DNA of 64,000 bases from Microbacterium sp. ProA8 (lineage in GTDB: Bacteria; Actinomycetota; Actinomycetes; Actinomycetales; Microbacteriaceae). Of the stretch, positions 24,979-35,721 are shown piece after piece. Position 1 is the first letter of the stretch. Every line of letters begins with the position of its first letter. The stretch is from positions 310,001 through 374,000 of the forward strand of contig NZ_CP157000.1 of the NCBI RefSeq assembly GCF_039905635.1, in the 5' to 3' direction. The position numbers and the translations under genes were made by a program. The notes under the pieces were generated by a model. The model saw only the letters and a program-made list of their open reading frames with translations. It was not told the origin of the DNA and did not search any database.

Positions 24979-25011
24979 GAAACGAGTTGACGCCGCAGGG
25001 GGGAGGACCCG

Positions 25012-26448
25012 GTGCAGCCCGAGAACGTCACCGTGAAGGCCATGGCCGATGACGCCGCGGAGTGCGGGTGCGCCCCTTCCGCGAGTGAGCAGCAGCGGCT
25101 CTGGCCCGCGATGAACCGGCGCACAGCGCTCGGGCTCGGGATTCTGGGCGTGGCCGCGCTGGGCGCGGTGGGCGGCTCGATCGGCCCGCTCGCCAGTCCC
25201 GCCTTCGCCGCCGACTATCCGTCGTGGGACGACGTCGTCGCCGCGAAGAGCAACGAACAGGCAAAGGCTGCCGAGGTCACTCGGATCCAGGAGCTGATCG
25301 CCGGGCTCGAGGCGGATGTCGCGGCCAAGAAGCAGATCGCCCAGCAGCTGTCCGACGAGTTCTATGTCGCGCAGCAGGAGTACTTCGATGCGGCGCTGCG
25401 GGCCGACCAGCTGCAGCAGCAGGCCGACGCTCAGGCGGCAGCCGCGGTGGATTCCGCGAACAAGGCCGGCCGCGTGGCGGCACAGCTGTACCGCAACGGC
25501 GGCGACGACACGTCGCTCGAACTCTTCTTCGCCGGCTCCGCCGCGTCGGCCGACGACCTGCTCGCCCGCCTCGGCACGATGGACAAGCTCGTCCAGCGCA
25601 ATCAGGACGTGTACGCGGAGGCGGTGACGGCCCGCGACTCGGCGCAGAGCCTGAGCGATCAGGCGGCGGTGCAGCGCGTCGAGCGCGACCGGCTGCAGAA
25701 GATCGCCGAAGAGAAGATGGTCGCCGCGCAGAAGGCGGCCGACGAGGCCCAGGCCGCGCTGGACACCCAGAACGCCAAGCGGGGCGAGCTCGAGGCACAG
25801 CTCGCCGCGCTTCAGGACACCGTGGCCAAGACCGTCGCCGACTACGAAGAAGGCGAACGCGTCCGCAAGGCGGCCGAAGAAGCGGCTCGCGTCGCGGCGG
25901 CCGCTGCCGCGCGCGCCGAAGCCGAACGCATCGCCCGCGCGAACGCCGCCGCCGCCGCGGCGGGTGGCGGCGGCGGTGGTGGCGGCGGTGGCGGAGGCGG
26001 CGGTGGCGGAGGCGGCGGAGCCGTCGTCGGCTCCGGCTGGGCCCGTCCGTCGTCGGGCTGGCGCAGCTCCGGCTATGGCCCCCGCACGGTGCAGTGCGGC
26101 AACAGCTACTGCTCCAGCGGGTTCCACTACGGCGTCGACCTCGCTGCCGGCTGCGGGGCCGGTATCTACGCGGCCTCAGCCGGACGCATCGTGTACGCCG
26201 GCGGGAACGGCGGCTACGGCAACTACATCAAGATCGACCACGGCGGCGGCATCGGCTCGGGCTACGGGCACATCCGCAGCGGAGGCATCTTCGTCGGCGT
26301 CGGTCAGTGGGTCAACGCCGGTCAGCTCATCGCGAGCGAGGGCAACACCGGCAACTCGTTCGGCTGCCACCTCCATTTCGAGGTCTACGTCAACGGCGGG
26401 ACCGTGAACCCGATCGACTTCATGGGCGCGCGGGGCATCGGCGTCTGA
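25012..26448 (+). CDS. exported M23 peptidase with coiled-coil and 19-glycine linker
   Basis: A 478-residue cell-wall hydrolase. A long N-region ends in NRRTALGLGILGVAALGAVGG, which looks like a Tat-type signal. Residues about 75-310 form a coiled coil rich in Ala, Glu and Lys, as in EnvC/NlpD-like and actinobacterial peptidoglycan hydrolases. Nineteen consecutive Gly codons (25963-26019) link it to the LytM/M23 domain, where HYGVDLAAG and CHLHFEV supply the zinc ligands. The likely target is peptidoglycan cross-bridges. GTG at 25012 has GGGAGG five bases upstream. The convergent ppa gene is separated by a perfect palindrome. Confidence 0.92.
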   Translation: MQPENVTVKAMADDAAECGCAPSASEQQRLWPAMNRRTALGLGILGVAALGAVGGSIGPLASPAFAADYPSWDDVVAAKSNEQAKAAEVTRIQELIAGLEADVAAKKQIAQQLSDEFYVAQQEYFDAALRADQLQQQADAQAAAAVDSANKAGRVAAQLYRNGGDDTSLELFFAGSAASADDLLARLGTMDKLVQRNQDVYAEAVTARDSAQSLSDQAAVQRVERDRLQKIAEEKMVAAQKAADEAQAALDTQNAKRGELEAQLAALQDTVAKTVADYEEGERVRKAAEEAARVAAAAAARAEAERIARANAAAAAAGGGGGGGGGGGGGGGGGGGAVVGSGWARPSSGWRSSGYGPRTVQCGNSYCSSGFHYGVDLAAGCGAGIYAASAGRIVYAGGNGGYGNYIKIDHGGGIGSGYGHIRSGGIFVGVGQWVNAGQLIASEGNTGNSFGCHLHFEVYVNGGTVNPIDFMGARGIGV

Positions 26449-26470
26449 GCCCGCACGCCGTCTGAAACGA

Positions 26471-26502
26471 CGAGAACCGGATGCCGCGGCATCCGGTTCT
26501 CG
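26471..26502. terminator. bidirectional terminator, 16 bp perfect palindrome
   Basis: CGAGAACCGGATGCCG joined directly to CGGCATCCGGTTCTCG. It lies between the convergent M23 peptidase and ppa genes. Confidence 0.85.
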
Positions 26503-26517
26503 CGTGAAAGCCCTGCG

Positions 26518-27051
26518 TCAGAGCGTGTTCGGGGCGACGCCCTCACCCTGGGTGCGGGTCTCGCCCTCGTGCTGCTTGAAGCGGTCGAAGGCCTCGCCGA
26601 CGAGGCGCTCGGCCTCGGCCGCACCGGCCCACTCGTCGACCTTGACCCATTTGTTGGGCTCGAGATCCTTGTAGTGCTCGAAGAAGTGCTCGATCTCCTT
26701 GCGCGTGTACTCGGGGATGTCGTTCACGTCCTGGACGTGCGACCAGCGCGGGTCCTTGCCGAGCACCGCGACCACCTTGTCGTCGCCGCCGGCTTCGTCG
26801 CTCATCTTGAGCACGCCGACGGGGCGCACGCTCGCGAGCACACCGGGCGCGAGATCGAAGTCGAGCAGCACCAGCACGTCGAGCGGGTCGCCGTCCTCGC
26901 CGAGGGTGTTCTCGAAGAACCCGTAGTTGGTGGGGTACCCGAACGCGGTGTAGAGGATGCGGTCGAGGAAGACGCGGCCGGTGCCGTGGTCGACCTCGTA
27001 CTTCACGCGGCTGCCGCGCGGGATCTCGATGACGGCGTCGTACGCGCCCAT
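26518..27051 (-). CDS. ppa: inorganic pyrophosphatase, family I
   Basis: A 177-residue cytoplasmic enzyme that hydrolyses pyrophosphate and pulls biosynthetic reactions forward. The metal-binding signature [10 protein letters not shown] lies near residue 53, with [12 protein letters not shown] and [11 protein letters not shown] before it and the active-site Lys/Tyr region [17 protein letters not shown] after. The ATG at 27049-27051 has AAGGAG upstream. It opens the block ppa/tilS/hpt/ftsH known from other actinobacteria, on the opposite strand to tilS. Confidence 0.97.
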   Translation of the reverse strand: MGAYDAVIEIPRGSRVKYEVDHGTGRVFLDRILYTAFGYPTNYGFFENTLGEDGDPLDVLVLLDFDLAPGVLASVRPVGVLKMSDEAGGDDKVVAVLGKDPRWSHVQDVNDIPEYTRKEIEHFFEHYKDLEPNKWVKVDEWAGAAEAERLVGEAFDRFKQHEGETRTQGEGVAPNTL

Positions 27052-27244
27052 AGTGGTGCTCCTTCGGAAAGACGGTGGGATGCCGCGACAAGCCTAGTCG
27101 CGGGACTCTTTCCGTCGTGCGTCGGTCTTCGGCCGATGGCTCGCGGGGTTGTTCGGTGAAAGAATCGGGCCGAATCGGCTCGAGAGGCCGCTTTCGGCGC
27201 GGCTGTCGCGGATCCAGCCCGACACTTTCACGCAGGTGGCGGGA

Positions 27245-27250
27245 TAGCGT
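27245..27250 (+). promoter_or_regulatory. -10 box of tilS
   Basis: TAGCGT, then GGGCGG and the GTG start of tilS; leaderless. Confidence 0.6.
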
Positions 27251-27256
27251 GGGCGG

Positions 27257-28252
27257 GTGGATGAGCGCCGACCCGGACTGCACCCCGCCGTCGCCGAAGT
27301 GCGGCTCGCCGTGCGCCGTGCGCTGACGACGCTCCCGTCGGGCGCGACGGCGATCGTCGCCCTGTCCGGCGGAGCCGACTCGCTCGCCCTGGCGGCGGCG
27401 ACGGCGTTCGAGGCGCCGAAGCTCGGTCTGCGCGCGGCAGCGGTCACCGTCGACCACGGACTGCAGGACGGATCGACGGATGCCGCAGCCGCCGCGGCGG
27501 CGAAGGCCGAGGCCCTCGGGTTCGAGGCCCGCGTGGTCCGCGTCGAGGTCGGCGCAGACGGCGGGCCGGAGGCGGCCGCTCGCGAGGCGCGCTACGCCGC
27601 GTTGCGAGACGCCGCCCGCGACACCGGGGCGGCGGCGATCCTCCTCGGCCACACGCTCGACGACCAGGCCGAGACGGTGCTGCTCGGCCTCGCGCGCGGC
27701 GCGGGCGCCGCCAGCCTGCAAGGCATGGCCGACGCCGCCGAGCTCGACGGCGTCGCCCTCCTGCGGCCGCTGCTCGCGGTGCGGCGGTCCACAACCCGGG
27801 CGGCGTGCGCGGCCGAAGGCCTCGAGCCGTGGGACGACCCGCAGAACGCCGACCCCCGCTTCGCGCGGGTGCGCGTGCGCGAGACGGTGCTGCCCGTCCT
27901 CGAAGCCGAGCTCGGCCCCGGCATCGCCGACGCCCTCGCCCGCACCGCGGCGCAGCTGCGTGAGGACGCCGAGGCCTTCGACGAGATGATCGACGAGACG
28001 ATCGAGGACATCGTCGAGCACGCCGAAGCGGGGATCTCCGTCTCGGCGCCCGCGCTCGCCGCGAACCCCGCAGCCCTGCGCAACCGCATCATCCGGCACG
28101 TGGTGGCGAGCGAGTTCCACCAGAGCCTGACGCGGACGCAGACGATCGAGGTGGCGCGCCTGGTCACCGACTGGTCGGGCCAGGGACCCATCGACCTTCC
28201 CGGATGCCGCGCCCGCCGCGTCGGCGGGCGCATCGAGTTCACGGCGCGCTGA
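27257..28252 (+). CDS. tilS: tRNA(Ile)-lysidine synthase
   Basis: A 331-residue enzyme that converts C34 of the CAU-anticodon isoleucine tRNA to lysidine with ATP and lysine, so that the tRNA reads AUA. The PP-loop SGGADS is at residues 37-42, and VDHGLQDGS, GHTLDDQAETVLLGLARG and RPLLAVRRSTTR are the usual family motifs. The C-terminal domain is short, as in other actinobacterial TilS. The start is a GTG six bases after TAGCGT. In relatives tilS precedes hpt directly; here three extra genes lie between. Confidence 0.95.
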   Translation: MDERRPGLHPAVAEVRLAVRRALTTLPSGATAIVALSGGADSLALAAATAFEAPKLGLRAAAVTVDHGLQDGSTDAAAAAAAKAEALGFEARVVRVEVGADGGPEAAAREARYAALRDAARDTGAAAILLGHTLDDQAETVLLGLARGAGAASLQGMADAAELDGVALLRPLLAVRRSTTRAACAAEGLEPWDDPQNADPRFARVRVRETVLPVLEAELGPGIADALARTAAQLREDAEAFDEMIDETIEDIVEHAEAGISVSAPALAANPAALRNRIIRHVVASEFHQSLTRTQTIEVARLVTDWSGQGPIDLPGCRARRVGGRIEFTAR

Positions 28253-28341
28253 GTCGCGGGCGGACGCTCACAGGCGCAGTGGTCGCAAACCCCGGGCGGG
28301 CATGGGGAATTGTCCCCTCCGAACCCCGGCCCGCGCCCGGA

Positions 28342-28347
28342 TATGGT
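28342..28347 (+). promoter_or_regulatory. possible -10 box of the small helical protein / DUF1023 module
   Basis: TATGGT, nine bases before ATG at 28357. The spacing is slightly long for a leaderless mRNA, and no Shine-Dalgarno sequence is visible. Confidence 0.4.
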
Positions 28348-28356
28348 GGGGCGATC

Positions 28357-28626
28357 ATGGCAGACGTCGAGTTCGAAGACTCGGATCTCACCGAGGCGGT
28401 CCTGAACCTGCAGAAGGCGGGCGACGTCCCGGGCGACGGGTTCTGCCAGGCCTTCGGCGTGCTCGGGTCGCCCGTCGTCGAATCGGCCCTCGGCGACGCG
28501 GACGCCATCATCCGGCAGGCGATGAGCGCGCTCGCCGGTGTCGGCCACGACCTGTCGGTGGACGTCGACACCGTCCACACCGAGCTCCGCGCACTCGACG
28601 CCCAGCTGGCCGGGGCATCCGGATGA
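28357..28626 (+). CDS. small helical WXG100-like protein, 89 residues
   Basis: An all-helical, acidic protein of 89 residues with no signal peptide (ADVEFEDSDLTEAVLNL ... ALDAQLAGASG). Its size and helix-turn-helix hairpin shape resemble WXG100/ESX proteins, but there is no WXG motif; the turn is around SPVVESALGDAD. It overlaps the next gene by four bases (ATGA), so the two products are probably made together and may bind each other. Function unknown. The start at 28357 removes a Pro/Arg-rich upstream reading that has no coding character. Confidence 0.75.
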   Translation: MADVEFEDSDLTEAVLNLQKAGDVPGDGFCQAFGVLGSPVVESALGDADAIIRQAMSALAGVGHDLSVDVDTVHTELRALDAQLAGASG

Positions 28627-30521
28627 CGGTGCCGGGCCTGGCGGCCGACCCCGGCGAGGGCAGTGTCGACGGCATCCGCGATCTCGCCGCGTTGTTCCGC
28701 ACCCGAGCCGGTGCGGAGCGCGATCGCAGCACGCACGCGCACAGCGCGCTGCGCGCGCTCACCCCCGTCACGGCCGTCAGCGTGGACGCGCTGCGGCCGC
28801 GCATCACCGTGGTCGCCGGCCGCTTCACCGACGTCGCGGATGCCGCCGACGAGGCGGCCGGGGTGCTCGACGAGTACGCGGACGCGCTGGCCGATCTGCA
28901 GCGCCGCGCCGCGTCTGCGCGGGAACAGGCGGAGGGCGACTACGCGGCGATCCAGACCCGGCGTTCCATCGCGCTCAACGCCGCGTCGGAGTTCGTCGTG
29001 GGCTGGTCGCTGGAGTGGGACGAGGTGCTCCCGTCGTGGTCGTACCTCGACGACCCGTCGCTCCTCGACCGCTGGCAGGGGGCGATCGACGACTATCGCG
29101 CGGCACGGGACGCGTACAACGCGCTGCGCGACGAACGAGACCAGCTCGACCACGACACGGCCGCGCGGCTGGCCGGCATCCCGCTCATCGCCGAGATCAC
29201 CCACGACGGTGTCGTAGGTGCGGGCGGCTTCGTCGCGGCGACGGCGCTGTGGGCCGGCGACACCGACGCCGTGACGGCCGAGCAGATCGCGGCGCTCGGG
29301 GACCCCGAGCTCATCAGGCAGGTCTGGGACAGCCTCGACCGGGCGGAGAAGGATGCGCTGATCGCCGTGTCGCCTGACGTCATCGGCAATCTCGACGGCA
29401 TCCCCATCGGCGACCGCGTCGCCGCCAACCGTCTCAACATCGAGGACGAGATCGCCGCCCGCGAGGCCGAGATCGAACGGCTGGAACGGCTGCGCGACGC
29501 CGCGGTCGACCGCTCCTACCACGGCCAGGGCTCGGTCGAGCAGGAGTACGACGACCTCATCGCCGAGCAGCAGCGCCTGATCGACTACTACCAGGGGCTC
29601 CTGACGCAGGAGATCCAGGTCGTCGACGAGACCGGCGCGGTGCGCACCGAGACCGGCGCCCGGGTGGTGGTCTTCGACCCGTCGCACCAGGCCATCGCCA
29701 CGTATCACGGGCCCCTCGACCCCGTGACCGGCGACATCCCGTCGTGGGTGCGCTCCGTGGCCATCTCGGTCCCCGGCACCGGATCGAACATGACCGACTT
29801 CGGCGACGAGCGTGCCGCCGACCTGCAGGCGGCCGCCGGCCCCGGCACCGCGGTGTTCCAGTGGGCGGGCGGCGCGTTCCCGCAGTCCATCCCCGAGGCG
29901 ATGAGCGCGTCCTACTCGCACGACCTCGCGCCGCGGCTGCGCGACTTCGCCGCCGGCATCGCCGTGCCCGGCAGTGCGACGCTGACCGTGCTGGGCCACA
30001 GCTACGGCGGCGCGGCCGTCGGACTCGCCGAAGCGGCGGGGCTGCGCGCCGACCGGGTGCTCTACGTCGCCGCGGCGGGCATGGGCGACGGCGTCTCGAG
30101 CGTGGACGACTTCCCGCATACTTCAGACGTGCCCCATTACGCGATGATGAGCCGAAACGACATGGTCGTCGGACTCATCCAGGGCCGCGAGGGCGACCTG
30201 CACGCCCTTCACGGGCAGTCGACGCTCACCGCCGACGGGGTCACGCGCCTCGAGACGGGTGCGATCGACGCGTCCCGCCCCGACAGCGACGACATCGAGG
30301 ACTACAACGTCCCCGGCAACGGCACGCCGTCGGCGATCGACAGTCACAGCTCGCTCTACACGCCCGGCTCGACGGCCTTCGAGAACATGGTGGCGGTGAT
30401 CACGGGCGGGCAGGCCGAGGTGTACGCCGAGAACGAGATCATCGTCGCGGGCGGGCGGCCCATCACGATCGACGGCATCGACCGTGACGATTACGAACCC
30501 GTCTACACGGAGGTCGACTGA
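28623..30521 (+). CDS. DUF1023 alpha/beta hydrolase with T7SS-substrate-like helical N-terminus
   Basis: A 632-residue protein. Residues about 1-140 form the long helical hairpin seen in proteins that pair with WXG100-like partners. Residues about 170-330 are charged helices. The C-terminal part is a DUF1023 alpha/beta hydrolase with nucleophile elbow GHSYGG (residues 458-463, Ser460) preceded by SVPGTGSN. A C-terminal His occurs in DSHSSLYTPGS. No signal peptide is visible, so if exported it would need an ESX-like route; no ESX machinery lies in this window. A lipase or esterase activity is possible but unproven. It is coupled to the small gene upstream and followed by a lipoprotein gene. 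Confidence 0.8.
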   Translation: MTVPGLAADPGEGSVDGIRDLAALFRTRAGAERDRSTHAHSALRALTPVTAVSVDALRPRITVVAGRFTDVADAADEAAGVLDEYADALADLQRRAASAREQAEGDYAAIQTRRSIALNAASEFVVGWSLEWDEVLPSWSYLDDPSLLDRWQGAIDDYRAARDAYNALRDERDQLDHDTAARLAGIPLIAEITHDGVVGAGGFVAATALWAGDTDAVTAEQIAALGDPELIRQVWDSLDRAEKDALIAVSPDVIGNLDGIPIGDRVAANRLNIEDEIAAREAEIERLERLRDAAVDRSYHGQGSVEQEYDDLIAEQQRLIDYYQGLLTQEIQVVDETGAVRTETGARVVVFDPSHQAIATYHGPLDPVTGDIPSWVRSVAISVPGTGSNMTDFGDERAADLQAAAGPGTAVFQWAGGAFPQSIPEAMSASYSHDLAPRLRDFAAGIAVPGSATLTVLGHSYGGAAVGLAEAAGLRADRVLYVAAAGMGDGVSSVDDFPHTSDVPHYAMMSRNDMVVGLIQGREGDLHALHGQSTLTADGVTRLETGAIDASRPDSDDIEDYNVPGNGTPSAIDSHSSLYTPGSTAFENMVAVITGGQAEVYAENEIIVAGGRPITIDGIDRDDYEPVYTEVD

Positions 30522-30524
30522 GCC

Positions 30525-31040
30525 GTGCGCCGAATCGTTGCCGCCGTCGCCGTCGCCCTCTTCGCGCTCGCCCTGGGAGGATGCAGCATGACGCCCGAAA
30601 GCCGGCTCGCCGAATACGAGACCGAGGCGGACCGCCTCCTCGGCGAGACCGTCGCGCTGATTCCGGCGGCCCTCGATCCCGCGTCGGGCTTCTCCGAGTC
30701 CGAGCCGAGGTACGCGCCGACGGAGGGAGCGGCGTCCGCGTCGGACCCCGCCTGGTGGCAGGCCCGCGAGAGTCTCAACCTCGCGGCAGAGACGGATGCC
30801 TCGGCCGACGCCGCGGCCGCGATCGCCGCCGGACTCACCGATGACGGCTGGCGCGAGTCGAAGGTGCGCGAGACCGAGGGCGGGGCCCGCATCACCGACG
30901 GGTTCCGCAAGGATCTCGACGGCGGCGAGTGGTACATCGAGGTGACGTGGGTGCAGACGCGGCCGGAGATGGCCGAAGTCGTCGAGGTGCTCGTGGTCAG
31001 CCCGCAGACCGTCCGCGGCGCCGACGCCGCCGGCACGTAG
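30525..31040 (+). CDS. lipoprotein of unknown function
   Basis: A 171-residue exported protein. The signal peptide ends in ALGGC, with the lipidated Cys near residue 20. The mature part is a small alpha/beta domain with an amphipathic helix after the Cys (TPESRLAEYETEADRLLGETV) and a final strand IEVTWVQTRPEMAEVVEVLVV. I recognise no family. It starts with GTG three bases after the hydrolase stop, with GGAGG 11 bases upstream, so it belongs to the same operon. It could be a partner or immunity-like protein for the hydrolase. Its TAG stop forms part of the hpt -10 box. Confidence 0.8.
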   Translation: MRRIVAAVAVALFALALGGCSMTPESRLAEYETEADRLLGETVALIPAALDPASGFSESEPRYAPTEGAASASDPAWWQARESLNLAAETDASADAAAAIAAGLTDDGWRESKVRETEGGARITDGFRKDLDGGEWYIEVTWVQTRPEMAEVVEVLVVSPQTVRGADAAGT

Positions 31041-31043
31041 ACT
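31038..31043 (+). promoter_or_regulatory. -10 box of hpt, sharing its TAG with the upstream stop codon
   Basis: TAGACT, then CATCCCC and the ATG of hpt. The first three bases are the stop codon of the lipoprotein gene. Confidence 0.6.
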
Positions 31044-31050
31044 CATCCCC

Positions 31051-31602
<552 letters not shown>

Positions 31603-31608
31603 TCAGCG

Positions 31609-31708
31609 CGTTTCGTCTCTGCGTTTCGTCTCGCTTCGCTCGCTCAACGACCGTCGCTCGCTCAACGACCGGTCGTTGAGCGAGGGAGGAACGACCGAGA
31701 CGAAACGC
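31609..31708. repeat. inverted-repeat element, copy 3
   Basis: The most complete set: CGTTTCGTCTC occurs twice, followed by GCTTCGCTCGCTCAACGACC, a partial repeat CGCTCGCTCAACGACC, then the inverted arm GGTCGTTGAGCGAGGGAGG ending GAGACGAAACG. It fills most of the space between hpt and the ftsH promoter region and could end hpt transcription. Confidence 0.85.
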
Positions 31709-31847
31709 CCTGGATTCGGCGATTACGCCCGGGGCGAATGCACAGTCGACGCCTAGGAACCGCGCGATACCCTGATTCAACCGTCGACGGGCGCTTTCCT
31801 GTCCACGACGGCACGTCGACGAAAGGGGTCGGGCTGTCGCCCGCGCC

Positions 31848-33854
<2,007 letters not shown>

Positions 33855-33863
33855 GCTCGGCCC

Positions 33864-34469
33864 GTGGCCGTAGACCGTGAGCGCATCGCCGCGCTCGTGC
33901 GCGAGCTGCTGGAGGCGATCGGCGAAGACCCCGACCGCCCCGGCTTGAGGCAGACGCCCGAGCGTGTGGCCGACGCGTACGGCGAGTTCTTCGCGGGAGT
34001 GGGAGAGGATGCCGGGGCGCCGCTCGCCCGCACCATCTCGGTGTCGCGGGGCCCGGCCCCCGACACGCTCCCTTCCGGCGCGGTGATGCTGCGCGACATC
34101 CTGTTCCGTTCGGTGTGCGAGCATCACCTGCTGCCCTTCCGCGGCCATGCGCATCTCGCGTACCTCCCCGGCGAGCAGGTCGTGGGCCTCGGCGCCCTGC
34201 CGAAGGTCGTCGAGATCCTGTCGTCGCGTCCTCAGGTGCAGGAACGCCTCGGCGAGCAGATCGCCGATGTGATCGCCGCATCCCTCGACGCGCGGGGCGT
34301 GCTGGTGGTGCTGGAGGCGACGCACGAGTGCGTGACGATGCGCGGCGGGAGGCAGCCGGATGCCTCGACCGTGACGATCGCGGCGCGCGGCGAGCTGGCC
34401 GAGCCTGCGGCGCGTGCCGAGCTGGTCGCGCTGCTCGGGACGGCGCGGCCGTCAGGGATGCGCGCATGA
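33864..34469 (+). CDS. folE: GTP cyclohydrolase I
   Basis: A 201-residue enzyme that turns GTP into 7,8-dihydroneopterin triphosphate, the first pterin step of folate synthesis. The zinc ligands are in SVCEHHLLPFRGHAH (Cys and His) and in ATHECVTMRG (second Cys). The N-terminal DRPGLRQTPERVADAY is typical. Codons overlap folP by four bases (ATGA). A leaderless promoter precedes it, so folE and the genes after it can be expressed apart from ftsH. Confidence 0.97.
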   Translation: MAVDRERIAALVRELLEAIGEDPDRPGLRQTPERVADAYGEFFAGVGEDAGAPLARTISVSRGPAPDTLPSGAVMLRDILFRSVCEHHLLPFRGHAHLAYLPGEQVVGLGALPKVVEILSSRPQVQERLGEQIADVIAASLDARGVLVVLEATHECVTMRGGRQPDASTVTIAARGELAEPAARAELVALLGTARPSGMRA

Positions 34470-35326
34470 CCCTCATCATGGGCGTCGTGAATGTGACGCC
34501 CGACTCGTTCAGCGACGGCGGACGCCATGCGGATGCCGATGCCGCCGTCGCCCATGGCCTCGCGCTGCACGCGCAGGGCGCCGACATCCTCGATATCGGC
34601 GGCGAGTCGACGAGGCCTGGTGCGGAGCGCGTGGATCCGCGCGTGGAGCAGGACCGCGTGCTTCCCGTCGTGCGCGCCCTCGCCGACGCCGGCGTCCTCG
34701 TGAGCATCGACACGATGAACGCGTCGACGGCCCTCGCCGCAGTGACGGCCGGGGCGCGCATCGTCAACGACGTGTCGGGCGGCATGGCCGACCCCGAGAT
34801 GCTGCCGACGGTCGCGTCGACGGACGCGGACGTGGTTCTGCAGCACTGGCGCGGCCACTCGGCCGACATGTACGCGCGCGCCGTCTACGACGACGTCGTG
34901 ACCGAGATCGCCGCAGAGCTGCGAGCCCGCGTCGAGGCGGCCGCAGTGGCCGGAATCGCACCCGACCGGGTGATCGTCGACCCGGGCATCGGCTTCGGCA
35001 AGCGCGGCGAGCAGAACTGGCAGACGCTGCGGGGGCTCGACCGCTTCGTCGCACTGGGCCCGCGGGTGCTGATCGGCACGAGTCGCAAGCGCTTCCTCGC
35101 CGACGCGCTCGCCGGTGGCCTCGACGGGGATCCCGCCGAGGGTTCCGAGCAACCGTCCGAGGCTCGCCGCGACCTGGCGACCGCGGTGACGAGCGTGCTC
35201 GCCGCGCAGGCGGGGGTGTGGGCGGTGCGTGTCCACGATGTCGTCGCCACGCGAGATGCTCTCGTGGTGGCCCAGCGCTGGGCAGGCTCGCGACAGCACG
35301 ACCGATCGGGCAGCCGGGAGGGCTGA
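34466..35326 (+). CDS. folP: dihydropteroate synthase
   Basis: A 286-residue TIM-barrel enzyme that joins 4-aminobenzoate to dihydropterin pyrophosphate and is the sulfonamide target. Motifs in order: MGVVNVTPDSFSDGGRH at the N-terminus, DIGGESTRPGAERVD, SIDTMNASTA, VNDVSGGM, VDPGIGFGKRGEQNW and the loop GTSRKRFL. The start at 34466 overlaps the folE stop, and the stop overlaps folB (TGATG). The much longer upstream reading is the folE region in another frame. Confidence 0.97.
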   Translation: MTLIMGVVNVTPDSFSDGGRHADADAAVAHGLALHAQGADILDIGGESTRPGAERVDPRVEQDRVLPVVRALADAGVLVSIDTMNASTALAAVTAGARIVNDVSGGMADPEMLPTVASTDADVVLQHWRGHSADMYARAVYDDVVTEIAAELRARVEAAAVAGIAPDRVIVDPGIGFGKRGEQNWQTLRGLDRFVALGPRVLIGTSRKRFLADALAGGLDGDPAEGSEQPSEARRDLATAVTSVLAAQAGVWAVRVHDVVATRDALVVAQRWAGSRQHDRSGSREG

Positions 35327-35721
35327 TGGACTTCATCGACGAGATCACGCTGACCGGGGTGCGCGCATTCGGGCACCACGGCGTGTTCGAGGAAGAGCGG
35401 CGGGAGGGCCAGGAGTTCGTCGTCGACGCGACCCTGTACGTCAGCACCGCGCAGGCTGCGGCATCCGACGACGTCGCCGACACCGTCCACTACGGAGAGG
35501 TGGCCGAGCGCATCGTCGATCTGGTGGGCCGCGAGCCGCTGAATCTGATCGAGGGCGTCGCGGCGCGGATCGCCGACGACCTCCTCGCGCACGAAGGAGT
35601 GAAGATGGTGGCGGTCACGGTCCACAAGCCGCAGGCGCCCATCACGGTGCCGTTCGCCGACGTGTCGGTCACGATCCGTCGTGCCCGGCGCGAAGAGCCG
35701 TCGTGGAGGGAGGGATCGTGA
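35326..35721 (+). CDS. folB: dihydroneopterin aldolase
   Basis: A 131-residue enzyme that releases glycolaldehyde from 7,8-dihydroneopterin to give 6-hydroxymethyl-dihydropterin. TGVRAFGHHGVFEEERREGQ is the family signature with the substrate-binding residues, DTVHYGEVAERI the second, and the catalytic Lys lies in VHKPQAPI. GGGAGG precedes the ATG. The gene shares one base with folP and four (GTGA) with folK. Confidence 0.96.
   Translation: MDFIDEITLTGVRAFGHHGVFEEERREGQEFVVDATLYVSTAQAAASDDVADTVHYGEVAERIVDLVGREPLNLIEGVAARIADDLLAHEGVKMVAVTVHKPQAPITVPFADVSVTIRRARREEPSWREGS

Noticed and set aside
24793-25011. Cyclic-di-AMP (ydaO-type) riboswitch upstream of the M23 peptidase
   Set aside because: Such riboswitches precede some actinobacterial wall hydrolases, but the likely leader here is under about 30 bases and I see none of the conserved elements.
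28357-28626. Calling the 89-residue protein an ESX/WXG100 substrate
   Set aside because: There is no WXG turn and no ESX gene in the window, so I keep only the description WXG100-like.
31609-31708. Terminal inverted repeats of an insertion sequence
   Set aside because: No transposase frame lies between or near any of the four copies, and the arms face each other across only a few bases.
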